NCBI RefSeq assembly: GCF_023824195.1
Contig: NZ_CP085442.1
Location: forward strand, 4,688,001 to 4,752,000
Direction of reading: 5' to 3'
DNA: 64,000 nt
Source of the DNA: Priestia megaterium
GTDB lineage: Bacteria; Bacillota; Bacilli; Bacillales; Bacillaceae_H
The notes below the pieces were generated by a model. That model made no database searches and had not been told where the DNA came from. It worked only from the letters and a program-made list of their open reading frames with translations. This document shows positions 19,166 to 28,308 of the stretch, in pieces; positions within the stretch are counted from its first letter, which is position 1, and the number at the start of each line of letters is the position of its first letter. The translations under genes and the position numbers were made by a program.

Positions 19166-19489
19166 TTAATGAGCTACGTTTTTCGCTAATTCTTCTTCGT
19201 TAATGTTCCAGTGAGAAGCATGCCACTTCACTTTTCCATCTTCAAACAGAAGCGCTTGAGGTGATTCATGCTTCACTTCATACGTCTCAGCGATATAGTT
19301 AGATACATCACGTGAATCTTGCACATGAAGATAATAAGAAGGAATGTCTTCATGACTAGAAGCAAACGCTGAAAATGCCTCATGACCAGCTGCACTAATT
19401 GGACACGTTGTGCTGTGCTTTAAAAATAAAAAGCGATTGTTTTCCTTTACAACTTGTTCGAACTCTTCAACTGTTGAAATCTTCTTCAT
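19166..19489 (-). CDS. brxC: Monothiol bacilliredoxin BrxC (YtxJ)
   Basis: A 107-residue thioredoxin-fold protein with a single active-site cysteine, C29 in HSTTCPISAAG. This TCPIS motif marks YtxJ, renamed BrxC, which removes bacillithiol from S-bacillithiolated proteins. A cis-proline region is seen at ESPQALLF. The start is ATG 19487-19489 after AAAGGGTG. In B. subtilis it is in the sigma-B-dependent ytxGHJ operon; here a 400-base gap and a terminator separate it from ytxH, so it probably has its own promoter. Confidence 0.88.
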   Translation of the reverse strand: MKKISTVEEFEQVVKENNRFLFLKHSTTCPISAAGHEAFSAFASSHEDIPSYYLHVQDSRDVSNYIAETYEVKHESPQALLFEDGKVKWHASHWNINEEELAKNVAH

Positions 19490-19679
19490 TTTTTTCACCC
19501 TTTCTGTACTTACTCTTAAGTTTACATGGTTTGACCGTTTCCATACAAAAAGAGTGCTCAGCTTTATGTATGATGCTAATGAATTCATTTATAAGGTGGA
19601 GTTTTTTTCTGCATAGAAAGAAAAGAACTTGATAAAGGCAAAAATTGTGAACCAACCTCTTCTTCTTTATAGGTAAACG

Positions 19680-19709
19680 TCATACTAAGAGTTTTTTTAT
19701 ATTAGACAT
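19680..19709 (-). CDS. Possible 9-codon leader ORF upstream of brxC
   Basis: A strong ribosome site (GGAAAGGAGAG) followed three bases later by ATG and a tiny frame MSNIKKLLV-stop, 190 bases upstream of brxC on the same strand. A TATAAT lies just upstream (complement of 19740-19745), but its -35 is poor. The spacing of ribosome site to ATG is short. The peptide may be meaningless, or it may be a remnant or leader. The rest of the 398-base gap shows only the ytxH terminator. Confidence 0.2.
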   Translation of the reverse strand: MSNIKKLLV

Positions 19710-19843
19710 AATCTCTCCTTTCCATTTACTGACTATATCATTATAAAAACATTTTCCTTTTTTTACACAATCCTTTTTGCTTAAATTAAATCCCTATGAT
19801 GAAACTAGCATTTACTTGCTGTTACCCAACCTAAATTATATAC

Positions 19844-19878
19844 AAAAAAAGCGTTCACCCTATAGGGTAAACGCTTTT
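19844..19878 (-). terminator. Rho-independent terminator of ytxGH
   Basis: AAAAAAAGCGTTCACCC / GGGTAAACGCTTTT with one mismatch and a TATA loop, ten bases past the ytxH stop. Confidence 0.85.
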
Positions 19879-19887
19879 GATTCTTTA

Positions 19888-20343
19888 TTATGGTCGTGGC
19901 ACTGTGCTTTCCACTTCATCTAGTGCTTTTTGAGCTTCTGTTAGCTTCTGCTGAACGTCTTCGTTGCTTTGAGACTCAACTTCATCAGCAAGCACTTCTA
20001 AGCTTGTTGGCGGCAATGCTTCATGCTCAGGATCTACTTTACGGAAGTTTTTCACTTTGTCCACTACTTGTGAAGATTGCTCAGACAATGTTTGTGATAA
20101 ACCAGCCGTTTTTTCTTTAGCCGTTTGAGCAAACCCTTGTCCTTTTTCAACAGCGCTGTTTTTCGCTTGCTCCGTTTTTAAACGAACGTAAGCTGCCTGC
20201 TCATTCAAATCAGAACGGAACTCTTTACCTGATTTTGGAGCAAGTAGTAATGCCGTTGCAGCTCCTACAACTCCTCCAATCACTGTTCCTACTAAAAAGC
20301 CTTTATTTGAAGTGTTGTTTGGTTTATTTGGTTTGTTTGACAT
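19888..20343 (-). CDS. ytxH: YtxH-domain general stress protein
   Basis: A 151-residue protein with the YtxH signature: a glycine-rich membrane segment (GFLVGTVIGGVVGAATALLLAP, about residues 15-36, given here as its span) followed by KSGKEFRSDL and a long charged, helical tail. Family members are small membrane-anchored stress proteins of unknown mechanism. The tail (about 45-150) is rich in A, E, K and Q and likely coiled coil. It follows ytxG by 27 bases, with AAAGGAGG before the ATG, in a probable sigma-B operon. Confidence 0.85.
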   Translation of the reverse strand: MSNKPNKPNNTSNKGFLVGTVIGGVVGAATALLLAPKSGKEFRSDLNEQAAYVRLKTEQAKNSAVEKGQGFAQTAKEKTAGLSQTLSEQSSQVVDKVKNFRKVDPEHEALPPTSLEVLADEVESQSNEDVQQKLTEAQKALDEVESTVPRP

Positions 20344-20370
20344 ATGCGTCTCCTCCTTTAAAGTTCATCC

Positions 20371-20856
20371 TTATGAAAATGAGCGTGAGCGTTGAACCGC
20401 TTTTTCTTTTACTTCAACAGGTACAGGCTCTGCGTCAATTTTTTTCTGTTTTCTTAATTTTATACGTTCCCATACGTCTAATGCAACATTGCTCCATTGA
20501 ACGACTTGAGCAACAGTTTCTTTATTTTCTTCTACTTTCTCTGAAACGCTTGATGATACGCTTTTAATAGACTTATTTAGGTCTTGGATTGAATCACCTA
20601 CGCCTTTAACAGAATCCACCACTGTATTCAGCGCTTCGGATTTACGCTGAATATCTTCAGCTAACAGATTAGTCTTATGTAAAAGTGCAGTTGTTTCGGC
20701 TGTGATTCCTGTCATTTGCTTTTCTACACCGTCTAAAGTACCTGCCACTGAATTTAATGTGTGCTGAACGGATTTCAATGTTTTGGACACGGAAACCACC
20801 AGGTAAAAAATCGCAATGGCAACAATAGCAGCGCTTAAATAAAGAATAATAACCAT
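20371..20856 (-). CDS. ytxG: DUF948 general stress protein YtxG
   Basis: A 161-residue protein with an N-terminal membrane segment (VIILYLSAAIVAIAIFYLVV, about 2-21) and an extended coiled-coil region (about 25-130, e.g. KTLKSVQHTLNSVAGTLDGV), then a basic tail. It matches the DUF948/YtxG family, whose coiled coil resembles chemoreceptor signalling helices; its biochemical role is unknown. It is first gene of ytxGH behind a consensus sigma-B promoter. The ribosome site AGGAGG lies 12 bases from the ATG, slightly long. Confidence 0.85.
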   Translation of the reverse strand: MVIILYLSAAIVAIAIFYLVVSVSKTLKSVQHTLNSVAGTLDGVEKQMTGITAETTALLHKTNLLAEDIQRKSEALNTVVDSVKGVGDSIQDLNKSIKSVSSSVSEKVEENKETVAQVVQWSNVALDVWERIKLRKQKKIDAEPVPVEVKEKAVQRSRSFS

Positions 20857-20900
20857 CTGTGCAAGGCACCTCCTATTTTCATCTCTCTTGTTATAACTAC

Positions 20901-20926
20901 TTTCCCAATTTTATAAACAATTAAAC
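20901..20926 (-). promoter_or_regulatory. Sigma-B promoter of ytxGH
   Basis: Minus strand GTTTAA (20921-20926), 14 bases, GGGAAA (20901-20906). This fits the general-stress consensus GTTTAA-N12-15-GGGWAW in every position, 45 bases upstream of ytxG, whose B. subtilis homologue is in the sigma-B regulon. Confidence 0.8.
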
Positions 20927-21138
20927 CTTCTATTCCCTATAGACTCTTTAACTTTACCATATTCTCTCTGCTTTTATTCATAAAAAGGGAAGGTTGCTAC
21001 ATTATTTCGCGATATATGAGTTATTTCCCTTCCTAAAGAAAAAAAGGATTTTAAAGCATAAAAACAAACAAAATAAGCTCAGTGGGGTACAATAGAAAGT
21101 GAATCACCAATCATTGTTATTTTAAGGAGGCACTATTT

Positions 21139-22254
21139 ATGAAAGACCCTAGAATTGCCACATTAGCTAAAAATTTAATTAATTATTCTGTTCGCCTTCA
21201 AAAAGGAGAAAAAGTATTAATCGAAAACTTTGGACTTCAGCGCGAACTTGTGACAGCACTTGTAGATGAAGCGTACAAGGCGGGTGGCTATCCGTTTGTA
21301 CTGCTAAAAGATCATTCGGTAGACCGAGCTCTTTTAAACGGTGCACAAGAAGAGCAGTTCAATATGATGGCAGACTTCGAAGCAAATGTGATGAAAGAAA
21401 TGAATGCTTATATTGGCTTGCGTTCTGGTTCAAACATTTTTGAACAATCAGATGTTCCGGCAGATAAAATGAAAATCCAAGGGAATACGATCGGTAAAAA
21501 AGTACATAGAGAAATTCGCGTTCCAAAAACAAAATGGGTTGTTCTTCGCTATCCAAACGATTCAATGGCGCAGCTTGCTAAAATGAGTACAGAAGCATTT
21601 GAAGATTTTTATTTTGATGTATGTAACTTAGACTATGGCAAAATGAGCAAAGCGATGGATGCTTTAGTTGAGCTCATGAACCGTACGGACAAAGTGCGTT
21701 TAACAGGTGAGAATACAGACTTAACGTTCTCTATTAAAGATATTCCTGCAGTGAAGTGTGCCGGAGAAATGAATATTCCGGACGGTGAAGTATACACGGC
21801 TCCTGTACGTGATTCTGTAAACGGAACAATTTCTTACAACACTCCTTCTAACTATCAAGGCTTTACGTTTGAGAATGTATCCTTAACATTTAAAAACGGT
21901 AAGATTGTTGAAGCAACCGCTAATGATACAGAACGCATCAACGGCATTTTTGATACGGATGAAGGCGCACGTTTTGTTGGCGAATTTGCGATTGGCGTAA
22001 ATCCATATATTCAACATCCAATGCAAGACATTTTATTTGATGAAAAAATTGACGGAAGCTTCCACTTCACTCCTGGCGAGTGCTACGAAGATGCGTATAA
22101 TGGAAACAAGTCAAATATTCACTGGGATATGGTGATGATTCAGCGCCCAGAATACGGCGGCGGTGAGATTTATTTCGATGACGTGTTGATTCGTAAAGAC
22201 GGGCTATTTGTCATTGAGGAATTAAAAGCGTTAAATCCTGAAAATTTAAAATGA
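21139..22254 (+). CDS. M29-family aminopeptidase (AmpS-like)
   Basis: A 371-residue cytoplasmic metallo-aminopeptidase of family M29 (thermophilic aminopeptidase/AmpS/PepS type), which takes N-terminal residues off peptides. Candidate metal ligands lie in GEFAIGVNP (Glu), GSFHFTPGECYED (His, Glu) and NIHWDMVM (His, Asp) in the C-terminal third. AAGGAGG precedes the ATG by nine bases. It is monocistronic, divergent from ytxG and convergent with murC. In B. subtilis, to my memory, ampS lies elsewhere, so this position may be specific to this lineage. Confidence 0.88.
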   Translation: MKDPRIATLAKNLINYSVRLQKGEKVLIENFGLQRELVTALVDEAYKAGGYPFVLLKDHSVDRALLNGAQEEQFNMMADFEANVMKEMNAYIGLRSGSNIFEQSDVPADKMKIQGNTIGKKVHREIRVPKTKWVVLRYPNDSMAQLAKMSTEAFEDFYFDVCNLDYGKMSKAMDALVELMNRTDKVRLTGENTDLTFSIKDIPAVKCAGEMNIPDGEVYTAPVRDSVNGTISYNTPSNYQGFTFENVSLTFKNGKIVEATANDTERINGIFDTDEGARFVGEFAIGVNPYIQHPMQDILFDEKIDGSFHFTPGECYEDAYNGNKSNIHWDMVMIQRPEYGGGEIYFDDVLIRKDGLFVIEELKALNPENLK

Positions 22255-22264
22255 GTTTTGAAAT

Positions 22265-22297
22265 AAAAAAAGGCACTCAGGAGAGTGCCTTTTTTTA
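22265..22297. terminator. Bidirectional terminator between ampS-like gene and murC
   Basis: Perfect AAAAAAAGGCACTC / GAGTGCCTTTTTTT stem with an AGGA loop, touching the murC stop. Confidence 0.92.
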
Positions 22298-23596
22298 TGA
22301 TACGGTTTGCTGATATAGTTTTTCAAACTTTTGAATGTCTCCAGCACCCATAAATACTAACACAGCTTCATTATGGTCTTTTAACGATTCAATTGTTTCT
22401 TCATTAATTAATTCAGCTCCGCTGATTTTGCTTCGTAAATCTTCAATTGATAATTTACCTTGATGCTCACGAGCTGATCCAAAAATGTCACATAAATATA
22501 CTTTATCAGCGTGCTGTAAGCTTGCTGCAAAGTCCTCTAAGAACGTTTGTGTACGCGTAAAAGTATGCGGTTGGAAAACAGCCACAACTTCACGGTTTGG
22601 ATACTTTTGACGAGCAGCTGAAATCGTTGCATTAATTTCCGTTGGATGGTGTGCATAATCATCGATTAGCACTTGTTTGCCAACGTTCTTTTCACTGAAA
22701 CGACGCTTTACACCTTGATATGTTTTAAAACGCTCTTGCAGCACAGCAACATCAATTTCTTCATAATGACAAAGTGCAATAACAGAAAGTGCATTTAAGA
22801 TGTTATGGTCGCCATACCCTGGAATTTCAAATGATGCGTGGAATGTATTACGAACGAACACATCAAATGTTGTGCCTGTTGTACTTTTTACGATATTACG
22901 TGCTTGGAAATCATTTTCTTCGCCTAATCCGTAATAAAGAACAGGTACCTTCGCTTGAATTTGCTGCAGATGTTCATCGTCACCACAGGCAATAATTCCT
23001 TTTTTGACTTGAAGCGCCATCTCTTGGAACGCGCTGAATACATCATCGATATTGGCAAAATAATCAGGGTGATCAAAATCAATATTCGTCATGATTGCAT
23101 AGTCTGGCGTATAAGATAAGAAGTGGCGGCGATACTCACATGCCTCAAACGCAAAATACTTGCTGTCTTTTACACCTTTACCCGTACCGTCTCCAATTAA
23201 ATATGAAGTAGGTTCAGCTCCTTGAATCACATGCGCTAACATACCCGTTGTGGATGTTTTCCCGTGTGCTCCTGTTACGGCTACACTCGTATACTGTTTC
23301 ATAAAGTCACCTAAGAAACGGTGATAGCGTACAAGCTTGACTCCTTCTTTTGAAGCTGCTTCTGCAATTTCTTCATGCGTATCAGGAAAAGCATTTCCTG
23401 CGATTACAGTCATGCCGTCTTTAATATTATTTTTATCAAATGGTAAAACAGGAATTCCCTGCTGTTCTAGTGCTTTTTGCGTAAAAATTTCTTTTTCAAT
23501 ATCCGATCCTTGAACTTGAAAGCCCATATCGTTTAGGATTTGCGCAAGCGCACTCATTCCTGTTCCTTTAATACCTACAAAATGGTAAACTGTCAT
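22295..23596 (-). CDS. murC: UDP-N-acetylmuramate-L-alanine ligase
   Basis: A 433-residue Mur ligase that adds L-alanine to UDP-MurNAc, the first amino acid of the peptidoglycan stem. The N-terminal Rossmann motif [11 protein letters not shown] (about 8-18) and the ATP loop [11 protein letters not shown] (about 108-118) are clear. Conserved YAHHPTE lies near 320. The start is ATG 23594-23596, seven bases after GGAGGT. It lies between the ampS-like gene and an unrecognised gene on the same strand. Confidence 0.96.
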   Translation of the reverse strand: MTVYHFVGIKGTGMSALAQILNDMGFQVQGSDIEKEIFTQKALEQQGIPVLPFDKNNIKDGMTVIAGNAFPDTHEEIAEAASKEGVKLVRYHRFLGDFMKQYTSVAVTGAHGKTSTTGMLAHVIQGAEPTSYLIGDGTGKGVKDSKYFAFEACEYRRHFLSYTPDYAIMTNIDFDHPDYFANIDDVFSAFQEMALQVKKGIIACGDDEHLQQIQAKVPVLYYGLGEENDFQARNIVKSTTGTTFDVFVRNTFHASFEIPGYGDHNILNALSVIALCHYEEIDVAVLQERFKTYQGVKRRFSEKNVGKQVLIDDYAHHPTEINATISAARQKYPNREVVAVFQPHTFTRTQTFLEDFAASLQHADKVYLCDIFGSAREHQGKLSIEDLRSKISGAELINEETIESLKDHNEAVLVFMGAGDIQKFEKLYQQTVS

Positions 23597-23713
23597 ATAA
23601 AGAACCTCCAACATTCGTCTATCTGTAAGACAGTATATGACGGTTATCTAGAATTGCTCTTACAAACGTATATAAATGTCGTTTGATTGCTGATTTCATG
23701 ATAACATTCGTAC

Positions 23714-23730
23714 ATTATATCACTTCTTAT
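23714..23730 (-). promoter_or_regulatory. Candidate extended -10 promoter of murC
   Basis: Minus strand TGATATAAT (TATAAT = complement of 23714-23719, preceded by TGA) without a good -35. It lies about 120 bases upstream of murC. Confidence 0.4.
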
Positions 23731-23781
23731 AACATAACTCCATGACTCCATTTCTACTCTCTTCCCTTGCGAAACGGCCTT

Positions 23782-24435
23782 TTATTTTGGCTTCATCACA
23801 TAGTGTATAGCCTGCTGTTTTAAAAACGAGCGCCATGTCATTGCATTTTTTTTGTCGTTATATTGCGTTACTAACTGTTCAATGCGTTGTTTATGTCCTA
23901 AAAAGAAAGAGTCAATTAACACGTCATATCCGATTGATTTTATTTTTCGAATCCAAATTACTTGTTGTTCCTCTAAATTTGCAAATCTTCCTCTTACATC
24001 TTTGATGATAACCTGCTCATTTGTCAATGGGGTATATCCTTTTAAGAAAAACGAATTAGGTACTTTAGACACAATAATTGGCTCTAGTACACTCGTCAAA
24101 AAAAAGGCTCCTTGAATCAAAAACGACTCTGTTTTCTGCTTCGCCTGATCAGCTAAAAAAAGCTGCAGCAGGGTTTTTCCCTGAATGGTTACATATTCAA
24201 ATGCAAACCACTGAAAAAATAATTGTTCATGGGAATCAGACAGAGGCGCCTCATGAGGCAAGTTTACTAACTCTTTAAATAAATGTGAAGCCCGCACTTT
24301 TTCTCGTATATTCGTATAGCGGTTCACAAAAAAGAAATATTGATTGTAAAAGTCGCAAATAGCATTATCAGACTGAAGCTGCTTTTGTTCACGAATTTCA
24401 TTAAAGTTAATCAGTTCATGATTTTCTTCTGTCAT
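23782..24435 (-). CDS. Hypothetical protein, 217 aa
   Basis: Not recognised. A soluble-looking 217-residue protein with no signal peptide or membrane helix. Residues about 20-105 are rich in aromatic residues (ICDFYNQYFFFVNRYTNIR; EQLFFQWFAFEYVTIQG). Residues about 120-185 look mixed alpha/beta with KVPNSFFLKGYTPLTNEQV and VRGRFANLEEQQVIWIRKIK. The C-terminus is basic (RSFLKQQAIHYVMKPK). The ribosome site is weak (GAAGAG). Codon use looks like its neighbours. I do not recall this gene in the B. subtilis order between murC and sftA, so it may be specific to the Priestia lineage. Confidence 0.65.
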   Translation of the reverse strand: MTEENHELINFNEIREQKQLQSDNAICDFYNQYFFFVNRYTNIREKVRASHLFKELVNLPHEAPLSDSHEQLFFQWFAFEYVTIQGKTLLQLFLADQAKQKTESFLIQGAFFLTSVLEPIIVSKVPNSFFLKGYTPLTNEQVIIKDVRGRFANLEEQQVIWIRKIKSIGYDVLIDSFFLGHKQRIEQLVTQYNDKKNAMTWRSFLKQQAIHYVMKPK

Positions 24436-24670
24436 TACTCTTCACTCGTACTCTAATTATTTTGGTTTGTCCTCTTTAAACGCCTTCAGCTCATATGTTT
24501 CTGCTGGTGAGAAATGATAGCAAACTATCACATGCTAAAAAAGCAAAACACACATTATCCTTACATATAGTAAATCATTTTACTAGTTCTGACAAACCTT
24601 TTCCTTTTTTTCCTGATGGATTTCTTCCAAAATCTCTACTCTAATTCTGTATAAACGAACTTAAAGCAGG

Positions 24671-24752
24671 AAAAAAGAGACGACGGAGACAGTGACAGAG
24701 CGTTAGCTCACATAAAGCTGTATCCTGCTGATCTTGCATAGCCTCTTTTTTT
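24671..24752 (-). terminator. Structured terminator-like element after sftA
   Basis: An 82-base element with ends that pair (AAAAAAGAG at 24671-24679 with CTCTTTTTTT at 24743-24752) enclosing the hairpin GAGC-GTTA-GCTC. An alternative pairing joins AGCAGGA (near 24724-24730) with TCCTGCT just outside the left end. It begins about 22 bases past the sftA stop and ends in T on the minus strand, so it probably terminates sftA. It is larger than a usual terminator. The rest of the 339-base gap shows nothing. Confidence 0.45.
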
Positions 24753-24774
24753 AACCTACATGTAGAAAAGCAGC

Positions 24775-27700
24775 TTAAAATGTAGAAGTGGCTGTTTGAC
24801 TTTCCATTTCCTGAAGCTCGTTTTCGGTAATGAGCACGTCTCTCGGCTTGCTTCCTCTTGCTTCTGAAATAATTCCTTGCTGCTCCATCATATCAATTAG
24901 GCGCGCTGCGCGATTGTACCCCATTCTGAAGCGTCTTTGCAGACTGGAAGTAGATGCACCGCCTTGATCTAGCACAAACTCGCATGCTTCATAGAAAAGC
25001 TCATCTTCTTCATTTGAAGCAAAGCTTTGCTGCTTTTTCAACAAATCTTCTTGATCAAATAAGTATGTTGGCTTCATTTGTTTTTTGACATGACCTACCA
25101 CGCGATCAATTTCTTCATCTGAAACAAAGTTCCCTTGAATTCGAACGCTTTTAGAAGAGCCGTTTTCAAGAAGCAGCATATCACCTTTACCTAATAGCTT
25201 CTCTGCTCCCCCTGTGTCGATAATTGTACGTGAATCAACTTGCGAAGAAACAGAAAATGCAATACGCGTTGGCACATTGGCTTTAATTAAGCCTGTAATA
25301 ACATCTACGGAAGGACGCTGCGTTGCAAGCAATAAGTGAATGCCACACGCTCTTGCCTTTTGTGCAATACGGCAAATAGCTTCCTCTACTTCCCCTGGAG
25401 ATACCATCATTAAGTCGGCTAGTTCATCAATAATAATAACTAGATATGGCAGCTCCCCGCTTTTTTCATTATGTTCTTTTACACGTTCGTTGTATTTTGT
25501 AATATCACGTACGCCCGCATGTGCAAACAGTTCATAACGGCGCTCCATTTCCTCTACTGCCCATTTTAAAGCTGTAGTAGCTGCTTTAGCATCCGTGATA
25601 ACCGGGCTGACTAAATGCGGAATACCGTTGTAAGGAGCTAGCTCAACCATTTTAGGGTCAATTAACATCAGCTTGACTTCATGTGGCGCAGCTTTATAAA
25701 GCAAGCTGACGATAATGGTATTAATACACACGCTTTTGCCGGATCCCGTCGCTCCGGCAATCAAACCGTGAGGCATTTTGTTCAAGTCAGTCACAACCGG
25801 CGTTCCTGAAATATCTAACCCTAACGCCACCGTTAAAGGAGAGTTATCTTTTCTAAAAGAAGGATGCCTCAAAATTTCGCGAATTAACACCGGCTTACTT
25901 TGACGATTTGGCACTTCAATTCCAATCGTATTTTTCCCTGGAATTGGCGCTTCAATTCGGATATCACGCGCGGCTAGGCTCAGTTTAATATCATCTGTTA
26001 AATTCGTAATTTTGTTCACTTTCACGCCGGGCTCAGGATGTACTTCAAATCTGGTCACGGTAGGACCTTGCGTGACGTTTACGACCTTAGCTCGAACGTT
26101 AAAGTTTTTTAATGTCATATCCAAAAGCTCACGCTGCTCATCCGCCCATTGATTATCTTCTTCAATAGCAGCCGGAGGAATGTTAAGCAAGTTCATTCCA
26201 GGAAATGTATAAGGAGAAGGAGCCTTTACATTTACAGGTTCTTCAGCTTTTAACGAAGCCTGTGGAACCGCTTCTTTGGTTTTTTCACCGTGAACTTCTT
26301 CTTGCCTACTTACTTCCGTTTTTTTTTGCAGAGCTTCTGCCTCCTGCCTTTGGTATGAACCTTGAGACGGCTGACTTTTTTCTCGAGCACTGTTATCCAT
26401 CTTTGTGCGGTCTTTTTTCAGCATCATTACGTTAAAAGGCACTAATCGCTTACCGCGAGCTCGTTCAGCATTTCCTGGCTGTTCTGCAGGTACAAGAGGC
26501 TCTACAGCTGACTCTTGCTGTACTTGTCCTTGTAACTCTTGACTTTCCTGCATACTGCTCTCTTCCTCTTTTATCACTGAATTTTCAAGCTCTTGGTGAA
26601 CAACAGCCGATGCCGCTTCTGGTTGCCATTCATCAGCTGCGGGTTGCGATGGATTTAAACTTTCAGAATTCAGCTCATGCTCTGCTTCCATATGAACACT
26701 GTTTGTTGATTCTTCTAGAATGACGTCACTTTCTTTCTGAGCAGCTGGAGCTTCTTCTTTCTTTCTAGGCTTTAGTGCTTCTACTTCTTCTGCTGCTTGT
26801 AAAAACACTGCGCTTCCGTCCATCAACGTTTCTGCTTCTACCTCTTCAGCCTCATTTCCTATCTCTTGTTGGAGAGTAACTGATGATTCAGACGGGCCCG
26901 CTTCCTCTGAAATTGGAACTTCTTCGGCCGCTGTCATACCTTTCACTAAATCCCATTCAATAGTTTTCTCTTGTCCCGCTAACGGTTCGCCCGCGTGTGA
27001 TTCTTCAAAAGTTGGAGCCTCTTCCTGTTCTTTTACAGCTACTGAAGAACTTGGCTTTTCTTCAGGAAATGATAGCTTCTCTTTTTGATTTTCCTCATAT
27101 TGCTTCCACTGAGCAAAACGCTGAGAAGACAGTTGCATCATTTCTTCCGTTTCTTGAATCGGTGCTTCTTCGGCTATAGGCTTAGAAACTGGTTTTCTTA
27201 ACGGCTCTACAACAGCCGTATTCATCGCTCGTCGGTAAATTTCATCTTCAAACGCTGCTTTTGATAACTGTGTACTCGGAAGCTCATATTCTACTACTTC
27301 CTCACTTCCGTTTTGTACAACATTAGAAGGTCGCTTATTAAACCCATAAACAGGTGAAGGAATTTCAGTCGGACGAAACGGACGTTTTCTTACTTGCGGA
27401 ACGGCTTCTTTCTTTTCAGATACCGTTTTTAACGGCTGAGATACTGACTTAGGCTGCGTTAGCGCCGACTTGCGAACAGGCTCTTGATAAAACGGAGCCG
27501 GTGCCTTTTTTGTTACAGGCCTTGGTTCATTTTTAGGAGCTGCTGCCTTTTTTGCTTCTCCCGTATCATCAATTAAAGGAAAACGAAACGTTCCTTTTGG
27601 ATATTGATAAGCTACTTTTGTATGAACATCTTGCTGCTCTTCACTGTAACTCCGCTTTTGCGTTCTGGCCAAGTGTGGAACAGAAGGTTTTGGCGCTGCT

Positions 27701-27879
27701 TTCATCACTGGCTTTTGATGAATTGACTGCATTTGTTTAGGCTTAGGAGCCTTCTTTTTAGGAATTGTTTTTTCTCTATTTAAAGGGTATTCTTCCGTTG
27801 TATTTCCATGTTCGTCTACAACAATTTCTTTCACTTCGTATCCTAGTAAATAATCCATTACTTTTCGTACAAAACCCAT
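24775..27879 (-). CDS. sftA: Septum-associated DNA translocase SftA
   Basis: A 1034-residue FtsK/SpoIIIE-family ATPase. No N-terminal membrane helices are seen, which separates SftA (YtpT) from SpoIIIE. Residues about 50-550 are a long, low-complexity, acidic and Q/E-rich linker that is probably disordered. The motor domain has Walker A (AGATGSGKS, near 705) and Walker B (LVIIIDELADLMM). The C-terminal winged-helix gamma domain (about 965-1020) reads SRS-type DNA sequences. SftA moves trapped chromosome out of the closing septum. I prefer ATG 27877-27879 over the GTG three codons earlier. Confidence 0.93.
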   Translation of the reverse strand: MGFVRKVMDYLLGYEVKEIVVDEHGNTTEEYPLNREKTIPKKKAPKPKQMQSIHQKPVMKAAPKPSVPHLARTQKRSYSEEQQDVHTKVAYQYPKGTFRFPLIDDTGEAKKAAAPKNEPRPVTKKAPAPFYQEPVRKSALTQPKSVSQPLKTVSEKKEAVPQVRKRPFRPTEIPSPVYGFNKRPSNVVQNGSEEVVEYELPSTQLSKAAFEDEIYRRAMNTAVVEPLRKPVSKPIAEEAPIQETEEMMQLSSQRFAQWKQYEENQKEKLSFPEEKPSSSVAVKEQEEAPTFEESHAGEPLAGQEKTIEWDLVKGMTAAEEVPISEEAGPSESSVTLQQEIGNEAEEVEAETLMDGSAVFLQAAEEVEALKPRKKEEAPAAQKESDVILEESTNSVHMEAEHELNSESLNPSQPAADEWQPEAASAVVHQELENSVIKEEESSMQESQELQGQVQQESAVEPLVPAEQPGNAERARGKRLVPFNVMMLKKDRTKMDNSAREKSQPSQGSYQRQEAEALQKKTEVSRQEEVHGEKTKEAVPQASLKAEEPVNVKAPSPYTFPGMNLLNIPPAAIEEDNQWADEQRELLDMTLKNFNVRAKVVNVTQGPTVTRFEVHPEPGVKVNKITNLTDDIKLSLAARDIRIEAPIPGKNTIGIEVPNRQSKPVLIREILRHPSFRKDNSPLTVALGLDISGTPVVTDLNKMPHGLIAGATGSGKSVCINTIIVSLLYKAAPHEVKLMLIDPKMVELAPYNGIPHLVSPVITDAKAATTALKWAVEEMERRYELFAHAGVRDITKYNERVKEHNEKSGELPYLVIIIDELADLMMVSPGEVEEAICRIAQKARACGIHLLLATQRPSVDVITGLIKANVPTRIAFSVSSQVDSRTIIDTGGAEKLLGKGDMLLLENGSSKSVRIQGNFVSDEEIDRVVGHVKKQMKPTYLFDQEDLLKKQQSFASNEEDELFYEACEFVLDQGGASTSSLQRRFRMGYNRAARLIDMMEQQGIISEARGSKPRDVLITENELQEMESQTATSTF

Positions 27880-28308
27880 TTTTATCACTCTTTCTATCAG
27901 ACTATCTTACTTCGTTTAGCCTCTTATATCGCAGTGCTGCGACATCTACAAAAAGCTATCCATGCATCCTTTATTTACCTTTGGCCTCAAAGTATTCTCT
28001 GAGATGGATATATATACTATCTTTTCATTTATCATTCTATCACGTATGCTTGAACTCTTACTATAAAATCTACTATTTTGCTTCCCTTATTTATACAGTA
28101 AAATTCCTCTTTGCAAAAATATTTTTTTGCATCTAGTTAGCACTCATAATTAAACGCGAAAAAAGCCACTAGTATATACTAGTGGCTTTTAATTTTATCA
28201 AACCTTTTTAAGAATTGACAATTGCTTTTCAGCAACTGTAACGCTTTGAAATATACGTGTAAAAAAACATCATGCTTTTGCCCTATAAATCAGTATCGCA
28301 CTCTGCTT
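27880..28308. other. Intergenic region between ytpR and sftA
   Basis: A 429-base AT-rich gap. It holds the ytpR terminator (separate entry), a small perfect stem TCGCAG-TG-CTGCGA at 27929-27942 in the sftA leader, and the near-palindrome TGCAAAAATATTTTTTTGCA near 28111-28130. Several TATAAA/TAGAAT boxes occur on the minus strand but none has a convincing -35, so the sftA promoter is unresolved. Confidence 0.5.
28161..28190 (-). terminator. Terminator downstream of ytpR
   Basis: Perfect 13-bp stem (AAAAGCCACTAGT / ACTAGTGGCTTTT, ATAT loop), 118 bases past the ytpR stop. On the minus strand it is followed only by TTCGCG, while the plus-strand tail is TTTTAATTTT, so it may act in both directions. 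Confidence 0.7.

Noticed and set aside
20675..20869. Frames opposite or shifted within ytxG, sftA, leuS, acsA and other genes
   Set aside because: All lie inside well-identified genes, lack ribosome sites and show no family resemblance.
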